A stretch of 47,905 nucleotides of DNA from JADLGH01 sp964586675 (GCA_964586675.1 CAZPHQ010000027.1:1-47905); one strand, 5' to 3'; shown: positions 37,067-46,284, counted from the stretch's first letter. The notes: a model not told the origin generated them from the letters alone. Translations and numbers: made by a program.

Positions 37067-39745
37067 CTAAACTTCGTCTATCGAGCCGTATTCGCTCGAC
37101 TGCAGTATCAGCTTTGCGACAAGAGACGTCCATCCCGTCTGGTGGCTCGCCCCTATGCCCGCGCCGGCGTCGCCGTTAAAGTATTCGTAAAAGAGGAGAT
37201 AATCCCTCCAGGCAGGGTCCTTCTGGAATTTTTCCGCGCCGCCGAAAACCGCCCTCCTGCCGCCCGCGTCTTTCTTGAAGATGCGTATCAGCCTGTGCCC
37301 TATCTCTTTCGATACGTCCCAGAGGTTCTTGTAATTCCCCGAGCCGGTCGGGCACTCGACTTTAAAATCGTCGCCAAGATAATAATGAAATTTCTGGAGC
37401 GCTTCTATAAGAAGAAAATTCACGGGAAACCACACGGGCCCACGCCAGTTGGAGTTCCCCCCGAAAAGGCCGCTCGAGGATTCGGCCGGCTCGTAGGCGA
37501 CGCAGTACTCCACGCCCTTGGCCCTGAATATGTAAGGATGCTCGAGGTGATACTTCGACAGCGCCCTAACGCCGTACGGGCTCAGAAATTCGTTCTCGTC
37601 GAGCATTCTTTTGAGAACGCTCTTCAGCTTCTCCTTGTCGACGATGGACAGTATCCTCCTTTCACCGACCCCTCTTTCTATCATGGAGGCGACGTTCTTC
37701 GCGAGGTCCGGCCTGTTTTCTATGAACCAGTTCATCCTCCTTTGAAAACCTTTCAGCTGGGCGAGCGTTTCGGGCTCTATGGTTTCTATGGCGAAGAGCG
37801 GTATCAATCCCACCATCGATCTCACCTTCATCGGTATCTGAGAGCCGTTCGGGAGATGGAGCACGTCGTAGTAGAATTCGTCCTCCGGGTCCCAGAGCCC
37901 GTCGTGCCCCTTGTCGGGAAGGTTTATAGCCCGCGCTATGTAGAGGAAATGCTCGTAGAACTTGCTCGCGATGTCTTCGTAGCTCGGGTCGAGCCTGGCG
38001 AGCTCGATGGCTATGGCGAGCATGTTCAGGCTGTACATGCCCATCCAGCTGGTGCCGTCCGCCTGCTCGAGCACGACGCCCGATGGGAGCTGGGCGTTCC
38101 TGTCGAATACGCCAATGTTGTCGAGTCCGAGGAATCCCCCCTCGAAAACGTTCTTCCCCTCGGCGTCTTTCCTGTTCACCCACCATGTAAAGTTGAGGAG
38201 AAGCTTCTGGAAGACGCGTTCGAGGAAGAGCTTGTCCCGCCGGCCGTACATCTTGCACTCTATGTTATAAACCCTCCACGCCGCCCATGCGTGGACGGGA
38301 GGGTTCACGTCGCCGAAGGCCCACTCATATGCAGGTATCTGGCCGTTCGGATGCATGTACCATTCCCTCGTAAGGAGGATCAACTGGCTCTTGGCGAACT
38401 CGGGATCTATCACCGCCATGTTCACAGTATGAAACGCGAGGTCCCACGCTGCGAACCACGGATACTCCCACGTGTCGGGCATCGAGAGCACGTCGTCGTT
38501 GTATAGGTGTATCCACTTGTAATCCCTCCCCGTCTTTCTCGACTCCGGTGGGGGAGGGTAGGCCGGGTCGCCCTTCATCCAGTCGTTTATAACAAAGTAG
38601 TAGAACTGCTTCGACCATAGTATCCCGGCGAAGGCCTGGCGCTGCACGTTCCTGAGGTCCTCAGGCATCTCGTGAGGCGATATCCTCGCGTAGAACTCGT
38701 CGGCTTCATTAATGCGGTCCTGGAAAATATTATCGAAGTCCGTCCCGAAAGGGGCCTGCATGCCCGGCTCGTCGGTAAGCCTCAGCTTTATAGTTACTGA
38801 TTTACCCGGCGGGACTGTGAGCACGTAATGCACGGCCGTCTTCGTACCGGTTCCGCCGGGATTGACAGCCGACTCCTTGCCCGAAACGACGTAATCGTTT
38901 ATTCCGTCCTTAACGTATGGCGAGGCGCTCGGAACTCCGAACAGCCTCTCGAAATTGGTTTCGTTCTCCGTGAAGAGGAGCTTCGGGGAAGCGTCGCAGT
39001 AGAGCCATCTCTTCCCGAGCGTGGCGTGGTCGGCCTCAACGACCTTCACGCCGTTTCCGTTCCCCGCATCTCTTATTATCGGTTTTGCATCGCCGTCCCA
39101 GCTCCAGGTGTTTCTGAACCAGAGCGTCGGGAGCAGATGAAGCGCCGTCTCTTCCGGCCCGTGATTGACGGCCGTGATTTTTATCAGTATGTCTTCAGGC
39201 GTTCCCTTCGCGTACTCGACGAATACGTCGAAGTAGCGGTCGCCGTCGAATATGCCCGTGTCTATGAGCTCGTATTCCGACTCCATCCGCGATCTCTTCA
39301 TGTTCGTCCAGACGAGGTCGTTGTAGGGATATGCCGCCTGGGGATATTTATACAAACACTTCATGTACGCGTGCGACGGCGTGTTGTCGAGAAAGTAATA
39401 ATATTCCTTAACGTCCTCGCCGTGATTGCCCTCGTTTCCAGTGAGCCCGAAGAGCCGTTCCTTGAGTATCGGATCCTTGCCGTTCCAGAAGGCGACCGAG
39501 AAGCAGAGTCTTTCGTGGTTGTCGGTTATGCCGGCAATCCCGTCCTCCCCCCACCTGTATGCACGGGAGCGCGCGTGGTCGTGCGGCAGATATTCCCAGG
39601 CCGTGCCGTATGGGCTGTAGTCCTCCCTGACAGTCCCCCACTGCCTCTCGCTCAGGTAAGGGCCCCACCTCTCCCAGTATGCTTTCTTGTCTCTATTCTC
39701 TTCGAGTCTCTTTTCTTCGGCGGTCAGTTTCGGGAGTGTAGACAT
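37067..39745 (-). CDS. GH63-like (alpha/alpha)6 glycoside hydrolase
   Basis: 892 residues of the glycosidase type related to GH63/YgjK and uncharacterised mannosyl-oligosaccharide-glucosidase-like proteins. Seen are the N-terminal RQWGTVREDYSPYGTAWEYL and RWGEDGIAGI, the barrel segment PWFAAWDLAFHTVNMAVIDP with a likely catalytic Asp, the NSNWRGPVWFPVN motif, and the C-terminal SHQTGWTSLVAKLI. No signal peptide, so the substrate is probably cytoplasmic, such as a compatible solute or storage glucoside. The exact substrate cannot be told. No clear ribosome site before the ATG. Confidence 0.8.
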   Translation of the reverse strand: MSTLPKLTAEEKRLEENRDKKAYWERWGPYLSERQWGTVREDYSPYGTAWEYLPHDHARSRAYRWGEDGIAGITDNHERLCFSVAFWNGKDPILKERLFGLTGNEGNHGEDVKEYYYFLDNTPSHAYMKCLYKYPQAAYPYNDLVWTNMKRSRMESEYELIDTGIFDGDRYFDVFVEYAKGTPEDILIKITAVNHGPEETALHLLPTLWFRNTWSWDGDAKPIIRDAGNGNGVKVVEADHATLGKRWLYCDASPKLLFTENETNFERLFGVPSASPYVKDGINDYVVSGKESAVNPGGTGTKTAVHYVLTVPPGKSVTIKLRLTDEPGMQAPFGTDFDNIFQDRINEADEFYARISPHEMPEDLRNVQRQAFAGILWSKQFYYFVINDWMKGDPAYPPPPESRKTGRDYKWIHLYNDDVLSMPDTWEYPWFAAWDLAFHTVNMAVIDPEFAKSQLILLTREWYMHPNGQIPAYEWAFGDVNPPVHAWAAWRVYNIECKMYGRRDKLFLERVFQKLLLNFTWWVNRKDAEGKNVFEGGFLGLDNIGVFDRNAQLPSGVVLEQADGTSWMGMYSLNMLAIAIELARLDPSYEDIASKFYEHFLYIARAINLPDKGHDGLWDPEDEFYYDVLHLPNGSQIPMKVRSMVGLIPLFAIETIEPETLAQLKGFQRRMNWFIENRPDLAKNVASMIERGVGERRILSIVDKEKLKSVLKRMLDENEFLSPYGVRALSKYHLEHPYIFRAKGVEYCVAYEPAESSSGLFGGNSNWRGPVWFPVNFLLIEALQKFHYYLGDDFKVECPTGSGNYKNLWDVSKEIGHRLIRIFKKDAGGRRAVFGGAEKFQKDPAWRDYLLFYEYFNGDAGAGIGASHQTGWTSLVAKLILQSSEYGSIDEV

Positions 39746-40095
39746 TATCGTGTAGGGTTCCGGCGGACATTTCAGTCCGGGACGATGTGAGCCCTGTAAA
39801 TCCTCCTTGAAGTTTCTTCGTGCGCACCCTTGGACTTCCCGGCCGCGTTACACGGCAGCCGCGGCAGCGAATACAATTTTACTGCAATCGGTGTGTTTTG
39901 AAAAATATGACGGAGATCATTCCATCACTGCTTTTGACGATGAAGCGGCGTCGGAGGGGGTCGGGTTTGGCATATGTCATAGCCGGCAGATTGTGTGCTG
40001 CGGGAGAATAGAAAACCTTCCGGCATCGACAGATTCGCTCCGATGTCAACGCCGTCAGCAGGACAGCCCCACGCCCCGAGGAAGTTCGTTCGGAC
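39746..40095. other. Intergenic region with weak promoter only
   Basis: A 350-nt gap between the GH63-like gene and the DUF2934 gene, both on the minus strand. A weak minus-strand pair (TTTTCA and TAAAAT, 17-nt spacer, about 39870-39898) could serve the glycosidase. No other feature is seen. Confidence 0.4.
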
Positions 40096-40332
40096 TTAAG
40101 ACTTCTTCTTTCCCTTTATAATCTTCTCGGCTTCGACCCAGTGCTCGAAGTCCCTTCCGATTTCCCTGCCCCTCGATTCGTATATCTCGTAAGCCTTTTT
40201 GGCTATCCTCTCGTGGAGCGATTCTTCGGATTCCGGAGCCGGCTTAACCTCACTCTTCGGAACCGCCGGTTTCTTCGCTGCCGGCTTTTTCGGAGCTGTT
40301 TCCTTGGGGGCCGATTCTTTTTTAGTCGCCAT
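40096..40332 (-). CDS. DUF2934-family small protein
   Basis: 78 residues. The first 35 are a Lys/Pro/Ala/Glu-rich disordered lead. Residues 37-75 form the DUF2934 helix pair (ESLHERIAKKAYEIYESRGR, then DFEHWVEAEKII). Function of the family is unknown. AAGGAG lies upstream of the ATG. Isolated by gaps on both sides. Confidence 0.85.
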   Translation of the reverse strand: MATKKESAPKETAPKKPAAKKPAVPKSEVKPAPESEESLHERIAKKAYEIYESRGREIGRDFEHWVEAEKIIKGKKKS

Positions 40333-40460
40333 TTGCGATCTCCTTGCAGGTACGAATAATTAGAGAAGTTCTGGTTATTTTACTAGAATATATCAACTGA
40401 CGCACGCTGTCATCTGGTACATGAAAAAATGATGAATGCGGCGGATTCTGAAGAGCGTTT

Positions 40461-40501
40461 AAAAAAATTCCGCCCCCCTATAAAGAGAGGGCGGAATTTT
40501 T
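40461..40501 (-). terminator. Bidirectional terminator ending the TonB/HmuY/CbiX operon
   Basis: AAAAAATTCCGCCC (40461-40474) pairs with GGGCGGAATTTTTT (40488-40501), loop 13 nt, T-tracts on both strands. It lies 52 nt after the stop of the chelatase-like gene. Confidence 0.9.
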
Positions 40502-40553
40502 TCGGTAGATCGCGGACGAAAATATTTTTTCGGCGCGCGTTTCGGTTTTTAAG

Positions 40554-42482
40554 TTACTGTCCTGCGCCGGCTTTGGCCTGCTCGTTTCTCTTTTCGATGT
40601 CATGCCGGAGCTCGGCGACGCCTTCCTTTATCTTCTCTTCAACCCACATTATATAGTTGGGATGCGGCGCAAACCCGGAGCCGAGCTTGTATTCGAGCCC
40701 TTCGAGATATTTTCTCTCGTGCCCCTCGCCCGTTGTCCTCACAGGGATCACGATAGCGGTGCCGCCGTCCACTGACGCCTCTTCCACCATGCCGCGTATA
40801 ACCTTAACGGACTTTTCGCGCTTGTCCGGCCAGTCCTCTCTCCACGTATAGTACTTTACGTCCCTGTACTTTCCGGGGCTGTTCGACTGTATGTAATCGG
40901 CGATGGTCTTGAGGTTATTCATCCAGTAGTCGTTCGCGTGCTCGTCGTCGGTGCCGTGGCCGAGTAGTATCACGGTCTCCTTCGACGGCTCCGTGCTGAG
41001 CTCCTTCGCCCTGTCGGCCATGGCCGCCGCCAGAAGCGGATGCGCTTCTATTCCGCCGAGGGTGACGAATACCGCGTCGCTCGCGATCCTCGACGAGCCT
41101 CCGTGTCCGCCATGACTGCCACCTCCGTGCGCTGCCTGACTGGGTCCTTGACCGCCGCCATGCGCCGCCGCAGCCTGACCTGATCCGTGCCCCTCTCCGG
41201 CGTGAGCGTCTCCGCTCCTATTTCCGCCGCCATGACCGCTCCCGTGCCCGGCCGCGGCCTGCCGTCCGTATCCAGATGCTTGCTCGCTAGTAAGGCCGAG
41301 CATCTGCTCGGTGCCCTTCTTGAAGCTCGACTCGAGAGAGAAAACCCTTAGCACGACTATTCCCTTCGCGCCCCTCTCTTCGAGTCTCCTGACGGCCGGC
41401 TCGACAACATCTATCTCGCTCATGCTGAAGGCATCCTCGAACATGTACTTGTCCCTCAGCCCGTCGATGGCCGTGCTCATTGCCCTGTTCCAGTTGTAGT
41501 CCGATCCGTGCGGCATGTATATTACGCCGATTTCGTCGTCTTCGAGCGGGAGCCTCTCGTTCGCCGTCTTCTCCAGCCAGAAAGTCGCGTATTCGTGCGG
41601 GAGAACATCCTTGCCGTCGAACACGGCGCCCGGATATTGCACGAGACCTCCCTGCACCATGCTCCACTCGCTCATCATGCCGGTGAGCTTCATGGCGAGG
41701 TTAAAGGGCACCACCACCGCGCGTCCGCCGCCCCCGGTGCTCTCGGCGATCGTCTTATCAAGGGCGGCCATGCCTTCGCCCTTGAGCGCGTCGTCGGATT
41801 CCCAGCTGTAGAGCACTACGACCGCAGTGTTCTTGAACCCGAGCCCCTTGTTCGCCCCGGTGGTTATGCGCTCGAGGTCGGCTTTTATCGCCTGCGCGCT
41901 CTCGGCGTCGCTCGCGCCGGAGCCCACGACCACGAGCGTCTCGCCCGAGGGATTCGCGCTCAGCGCGGAAGCCCTGTCGACGAGTATTTCTTCGGCTAGA
42001 TAGCTCTTTCCGAACTCTTCCGCTACGAGTATTTCGGCATTCCCCTTGTAAGTCTTAAGCGCCTCGATGCCGTTCTTGTATTTCGAATCCGAGCTCGAAA
42101 GGAAAAACGGTACGACCCATATCGTGCTCACGTTCCTGGCTTCGAGCTTCCCCAGGGCCTCATGTACGTTCCCCTCGAAGTTCTCCCCGGTTACAAAAGC
42201 GAGCTCCGCCGTGTAATTCTTGCCGAAGCCCTCGAAGGCGGCCGTCGTCTCTCCGTCTCCGAAGAATCCCCTGTCGGGCGCGAGCGCGAGGAACCCTGTT
42301 CCGTCCTCGACCGTATCGGTTTCGGGGGCAGCGGCTTCAGTCGGCGCAGGTGCCTCTGCCGCAGCGTTCGTGGCCGCAGCCGCGCCGGGGGCCGTTTGAG
42401 GCTCCGTCTCTCCGCTGCAGGCGTAGCTCGAGAAAACTGCCAGAATCGCTGCGAACAGCGTTAGCATACTTTTTGCATTCAT
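40554..42482 (-). CDS. Exported CbiX-like chelatase lipoprotein with His-rich linker
   Basis: 642 residues. A signal sequence ends in SYAC (Cys22, likely lipidation), followed by an Ala/Pro/Glu linker. Then come four CbiX/sirohydrochlorin-chelatase half-domains. The first two have lost the active histidine (LALAPDR near 68; VVVGSGASD near 187). The last two keep it (IYMPHGSD at 321-328; LLGHGTDD at 506-513). A Gly/His linker with eight His (413-460) separates these two. Cytoplasmic CbiX inserts cobalt into sirohydrochlorin; related periplasmic CbiK can bind haem. Export and operon with a TonB receptor and HmuY-like protein suggest a role in metal or tetrapyrrole handling outside the cytoplasm. 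Ribosome site AGAGGGTG. Confidence 0.8.
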   Translation of the reverse strand: MNAKSMLTLFAAILAVFSSYACSGETEPQTAPGAAAATNAAAEAPAPTEAAAPETDTVEDGTGFLALAPDRGFFGDGETTAAFEGFGKNYTAELAFVTGENFEGNVHEALGKLEARNVSTIWVVPFFLSSSDSKYKNGIEALKTYKGNAEILVAEEFGKSYLAEEILVDRASALSANPSGETLVVVGSGASDAESAQAIKADLERITTGANKGLGFKNTAVVVLYSWESDDALKGEGMAALDKTIAESTGGGGRAVVVPFNLAMKLTGMMSEWSMVQGGLVQYPGAVFDGKDVLPHEYATFWLEKTANERLPLEDDEIGVIYMPHGSDYNWNRAMSTAIDGLRDKYMFEDAFSMSEIDVVEPAVRRLEERGAKGIVVLRVFSLESSFKKGTEQMLGLTSEQASGYGRQAAAGHGSGHGGGNRSGDAHAGEGHGSGQAAAAHGGGQGPSQAAHGGGSHGGHGGSSRIASDAVFVTLGGIEAHPLLAAAMADRAKELSTEPSKETVILLGHGTDDEHANDYWMNNLKTIADYIQSNSPGKYRDVKYYTWREDWPDKREKSVKVIRGMVEEASVDGGTAIVIPVRTTGEGHERKYLEGLEYKLGSGFAPHPNYIMWVEEKIKEGVAELRHDIEKRNEQAKAGAGQ

Positions 42483-42700
42483 TTGATTTACACCCTCTCT
42501 TTCTTTGTTTTATCTTTGTTAATGGCTTCAGAGCCAATGCTTTTATATATAGATATCCCCATGAAGCGACACATGAGCAGCCTCTGGCCGGACGTGTTAA
42601 TCCGGGGATTCCCTTCCGGGCACGAATTACTTCCTTTCCTGTGATACGGCACGTACGAGAAAAGACTGCTCTGGGAAGACCGCCCGAACAATACAGGCGA

Positions 42701-42722
42701 GGGGCGTCTCTAAAGATGCCCC
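42701..42722 (-). other. Hairpin after the HmuY-like gene
   Basis: GGGGCGTCT and AGATGCCCC with a 4-nt loop, 24 nt beyond the hmuY-like stop and without a T-tract. It may set relative mRNA levels inside the operon; 219 nt remain before the chelatase-like gene. Confidence 0.4.
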
Positions 42723-42745
42723 CCGCCGCTGCTTACACGCGATTA

Positions 42746-43990
42746 TTAAGGGAATACCTTCTCGAATCTCACCGTATACCAGCCGCTCTGCGTCGTCTGC
42801 GGATGGTAGTAGCTCAGTATCTGGACCTTGAAAACCTCGCCCTGAGACTGAATCAGATAGACCCTGTAGTTCGGCCAAAGCTGGTGGTCGTTCCCGGTAA
42901 GGTTGTAGGCATACCAGATCGAGTCTATGAATATTCCGCCGGCCGAGTCGGTGAAGTAGAACGGGATCTGGCTCGTGTCCGCGCCGTTCGTAAACGAATC
43001 CGGATCGGTTCCAAGCGGGAAAGCTCCGCCCGAGCCCGTCCCGCTAAGGCCTCCGTTCGTATACATGCTGAGGAGTCTCGTTCCCGGGTCATACCCTACG
43101 CGAAGGTCCCAGGCGGCGCTGGAAGGGACGAGGGCGAGCGATTCATAATCGTAATAAACCGAGCCGCCTCCCTCAGGGATTGCGAACGTCGCCGTGTGCG
43201 GAGTCGTGAAGCTCGTTTCTCCTGCATTCTGAATGACGGATTCGACCGTTACATAGAACAGCTGCTCGGTAATCTCGTACAAGACCTCCGTCACGTGGAA
43301 CTTAACGTAAGCGTCGCCGGTGTCTGTCCTTATGATCCACCAGTTGGCCGGGTTGGCCGATACGGTGTGCGTCGTGGAGTCGTAGAGCCACCAGCCGTCC
43401 GAGGTGCCGTCGCCGACAATGACCAGAGACGGAGTATCGGATGTGAATACCGATGCATCCGGATTTCCTTCTCCGTCGAGCGGAACGTCGCTCGAAGAGA
43501 TAGCCTCGTAGTCGTCGAGCTCAGAATCCGCGGTAGCGGCGGCGAACCAGTCGAATATCGCATCGCCGTTGCCGTCGTAGGCCTCGGAGTTATTGCCCGT
43601 AAAGAAGCCGCTGACGCTGCCCTGCCCGGAAACCCCGCCGTTAAGGATTACGACCGACCTCTTGAACGCTATGTCCCAGTCGGTCGACTCGGCTGCCTGA
43701 GAGTCGGTGAGGTCCACCACTCCTCCGGCCGAAAGATCGAGATAGGTATACTTGTTAGCCGGGTCGTCGGGGCCCGCGCTTACTCCGCCCGCTGTGGCGT
43801 CAATAAGGAGTGTAATGGTTTCGTCGCTTCCGCCGCCTCCACCACCGCCGCCTCCACCACCGCCGCCTCCTCCTCCGCCACCGCCACCACCTCCGTTACC
43901 TCCTCCGCCACCACCTCCGCAGCCTCCCATGAGACCGAAGGATAATGCCACCACCAAAATCAAAGGGAAGATAGTTTTAAATATCTTCAT
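42746..43990 (-). CDS. HmuY-like haem-binding lipoprotein
   Basis: 414 residues from the ATG at 43990 with AAGGAGG upstream; longer in-frame forms run into the receptor gene. A lipoprotein signal ends at Cys24, followed by 29 Gly broken by one Asn. The mature part fits HmuY-type beta proteins: TYLDLSAGGVVDLTDS, STDWDIAFKR, AYVKFHVTEVLYE, YYDYESLAL, and a final WPNYRVYLIQSQGEVFKVQI then WYTVRFEKV. HmuY proteins sit on the outer membrane, capture haem and hand it to a TonB receptor. The gene starts 11 nt after the receptor stop. Haem ligands cannot be assigned from this view. Confidence 0.82.
   Translation of the reverse strand: MKIFKTIFPLILVVALSFGLMGGCGGGGGGGNGGGGGGGGGGGGGGGGGGGGGGSDETITLLIDATAGGVSAGPDDPANKYTYLDLSAGGVVDLTDSQAAESTDWDIAFKRSVVILNGGVSGQGSVSGFFTGNNSEAYDGNGDAIFDWFAAATADSELDDYEAISSSDVPLDGEGNPDASVFTSDTPSLVIVGDGTSDGWWLYDSTTHTVSANPANWWIIRTDTGDAYVKFHVTEVLYEITEQLFYVTVESVIQNAGETSFTTPHTATFAIPEGGGSVYYDYESLALVPSSAAWDLRVGYDPGTRLLSMYTNGGLSGTGSGGAFPLGTDPDSFTNGADTSQIPFYFTDSAGGIFIDSIWYAYNLTGNDHQLWPNYRVYLIQSQGEVFKVQILSYYHPQTTQSGWYTVRFEKVFP
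43829..43918. repeat. Poly-glycine codon tract
   Basis: Thirty codons, 29 of them Gly, just after the lipidated cysteine. A 15-bp unit ACCACCGCCGCCTCC (plus strand) is repeated exactly in tandem at 43841-43870, so length change by slippage is likely. Confidence 0.8.
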
Positions 43991-44001
43991 TCCTAGCCTC
44001 C

Positions 44002-46173
44002 TTAATGTTGTGTTTTTGAAATCTGGAAACTCGATCTTATTCCTATGTATATGTAACGCCCTATCGATGGCCTGAAATCGTTCACGTTGTTCGGGTTTCT
44101 GTGAACGTCGAAAATATTGTCTACGCCGAGGAACACAGTGCAGCATTCCGCGACGTCCTGATTGACCTTGGCGTCGAACTCGCTCCACCCCGGAGATGTA
44201 ATCGTATTTTCCTGGTCGACGTATTCGCTAGACTGATAGACGCCTCTCAGATTGATCATGTTCCCCGGCAGGACATTTACAATGTCGAGGCCGCCCTTAA
44301 CCTGATTCTTCGGGCGCCCGGTGAGCCACTTGTCGAGGTCCGTATCCTTCGCCCAGAGATACGAGTATCCGGCGTTTATAATGAAATAGCGGAAAAAGTT
44401 GTAGCTGGCCGCAAGCTCGGCTCCCATGGTGGTCGCGCGCCTGACGTTTACGTACTGGAAGACCTGGAGCCCCATTTCGTCGCTCAGCTCCTCGTCGAGC
44501 TGAACGTCTATAAGGTCGTTTATGCGGTTAAAGAAGAGGTTTACGTCCCACCTCAAATCGCGCCACCAGCCTTCCGCGCCCACCTGAAAGCCGTCTGACT
44601 TTTCGGGGACGAGGTCTGGATTCCCGAGGATTATGTAGCCGAGGGCGCTGTGGTCGAAGAAATAGAAACGTTCTTTTAAGTTCGGCACGCGGTACCCCCT
44701 GCCGTATCCTAGCCTTACGCGCAGGTTTTCGAGCGGGGATATCATGACGTTGATCTTGGGGGAGAGGTTCGAGCCGAAGTCCGTATCGTATTGATACCTG
44801 AGTCCGGGCAGGATTTCGAGCCACGGAGTAACGAAATAATCGTCCTGGGCATAGACTTCGAACGTGTTCATATCCGCCCCAGGGGCTATCTCCTCTATTA
44901 TTTCGATGCCGTTTACGGTTTCCTTTATCTGGTCCTGCTCCAGCGTCTGCCTTCCTGCCAAGCCGCCTATGGTCGCAAGGTGCTTTTCGCCGATGGGCCT
45001 GTCGTACTGGGTTTCCGCCGAGTAGTAGAGGAAAGTGGCATCCCTTTTCTGCTCCAGCTGCGGGCTCGAAGGGATGTCGAGGATGCTTATGTCGTGAAAA
45101 CGCTCGAAGTTAAGAGCGCCCTGGAGCCGCGAGCCGTCTTTAAACGGCACGATCGTCCCGGTGGTGAGGTTTATAGTGTCCGCGTCCTCGCGCCTTTCCC
45201 AGATAACGTCGCCGAGCCCGGGCGTAAAGGTCGTATATGTAATAGTTTTGTCTTCCTTATAGTATCTCGGCAGGAAAAAGAGCTCTATACCGCCCGGGGT
45301 CACATACGAAAACTGCGCGCTGGCGTTCCACCTGTAGCCCTCGTCGCCGTTCGTGGCCGGGTCGGACTTGTCGAGGTCATATCCCTCGAAGAGGCGTATG
45401 TCGGAAAAGAGCGATACCGACCACGGGCCGCGGTTGGCGGTGAGGTTGGCCATCAGGTGCTCGGTTGCGACGTCCTTGTCGTCTATGTTTTTGTCGCCGA
45501 AGGTTCCTATGTCGGCTACTATCGTGGCCGTGTAGTCTTCGGGCGGCTTGCTTGTGATAACGTTTATTACCCCTGCCATCGATTCGCTGCCGTAGAGGGC
45601 CGATACCGGGCCCTTCACTATTTCTATTCTTTCTATGTCGGCCGCGCTTATCTGTGTGAGGTCGACTGTCGAGCCCGTGCTGGCTGTAACCCTGCGCCCG
45701 TTGAGGAGTATCAGAACGCGGTCGGAATCGAGCCCCTGCATCCAGACGCTGAAGCCGTTCTTCTCGGTCTCCTTCAAGAGAAGCCCCGGAACGTATTCGA
45801 GGGCTTCTTTAAGGTCCCGCGCATGTGTTCTTCTGATCTCTTCTTTTGTAACCACCTGCGTCCTCACCGGGGTGTCGAGAAGCTTCTTCTCGGTCCTCGT
45901 CCCTGTTACCACCACCTCTTCCAGTCTCTGGTAATTCGGATCCGGCTGACCCGTTTCCTCTGCCTCTGTCGGATTGTGCACCGGATCGTCCTCGTCGTCG
46001 GGCTTGTAAACCTCGGGTACGTTTCCCTCTATGGTTTCCTCTGCCTCGGACGGCGTTTCCTCCGCCCCGGAAGGGTCGTATACCGGCTCATCCACAGCCC
46101 ATCCGGGTTCCTGAATTCCGCAAAAGACAGCTAAAGCGCAGATCGACAACACCTTTAAACAAATCTTTCTCAC
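44002..46173 (-). CDS. TonB-dependent outer-membrane receptor
   Basis: 723 residues from the GTG at 46173, with GAGGGG 11 nt upstream and a normal signal peptide (RKICLKVLSICALAVFCG). A longer TTG form would place 18 residues before the signal. An acidic Glu/Pro-rich linker precedes the TonB-box-like EEVVVTGTR. Then come the plug domain (LKEALEYVPGLLLK, SESMAGVINVITSKPP) and a 22-strand-type barrel ending GIRSSFQISKTQH. It imports a scarce ligand using proton-motive force through TonB. The HmuY-like gene downstream suggests haem; the chelatase-like gene leaves cobalamin or metal complexes open. Confidence 0.92.
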   Translation of the reverse strand: MRKICLKVLSICALAVFCGIQEPGWAVDEPVYDPSGAEETPSEAEETIEGNVPEVYKPDDEDDPVHNPTEAEETGQPDPNYQRLEEVVVTGTRTEKKLLDTPVRTQVVTKEEIRRTHARDLKEALEYVPGLLLKETEKNGFSVWMQGLDSDRVLILLNGRRVTASTGSTVDLTQISAADIERIEIVKGPVSALYGSESMAGVINVITSKPPEDYTATIVADIGTFGDKNIDDKDVATEHLMANLTANRGPWSVSLFSDIRLFEGYDLDKSDPATNGDEGYRWNASAQFSYVTPGGIELFFLPRYYKEDKTITYTTFTPGLGDVIWERREDADTINLTTGTIVPFKDGSRLQGALNFERFHDISILDIPSSPQLEQKRDATFLYYSAETQYDRPIGEKHLATIGGLAGRQTLEQDQIKETVNGIEIIEEIAPGADMNTFEVYAQDDYFVTPWLEILPGLRYQYDTDFGSNLSPKINVMISPLENLRVRLGYGRGYRVPNLKERFYFFDHSALGYIILGNPDLVPEKSDGFQVGAEGWWRDLRWDVNLFFNRINDLIDVQLDEELSDEMGLQVFQYVNVRRATTMGAELAASYNFFRYFIINAGYSYLWAKDTDLDKWLTGRPKNQVKGGLDIVNVLPGNMINLRGVYQSSEYVDQENTITSPGWSEFDAKVNQDVAECCTVFLGVDNIFDVHRNPNNVNDFRPSIGRYIYIGIRSSFQISKTQH

Positions 46174-46242
46174 GAACGAATAGTCCCCTCTGAAATGTGT
46201 TCCAGGTAGGCGGAACCCCGCCGTCAAAGATGAGATTGATGT

Positions 46243-46257
46243 TGATATTCGTTCTCA
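46243..46257 (-). promoter_or_regulatory. Fur-box-like palindrome at the receptor promoter
   Basis: Minus strand TGAGAACGAATATCA matches 11 of 14 defined positions of the 7-1-7 Fur core TGATAATNATTATCA. It touches the -10 and covers the predicted transcription start, the classic place for repression by Fe2+-Fur. Confidence 0.55.
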
Positions 46258-46284
46258 TATTAACAGATTACCCTCCCTTGTCAA
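46257..46284 (-). promoter_or_regulatory. Promoter of the TonB/HmuY/CbiX operon
   Basis: Minus strand TTGACA (46279-46284) and TAATAT (46257-46262), spacer 16 nt, about 84 nt upstream of the GTG. Confidence 0.65.

Noticed and set aside
37001..38506. 501-codon open frame on the plus strand
   Set aside because: Antisense to the GH63-like gene, with no ribosome site and no domain; a shadow frame.
43752..44075. Plus-strand ORF with a long proline run
   Set aside because: It is the complement of the poly-glycine tract in the HmuY-like lipoprotein gene.
44791..46134. 447-codon open frame on the plus strand
   Set aside because: Antisense to the TonB receptor, whose plug and barrel motifs are clear on the minus strand.
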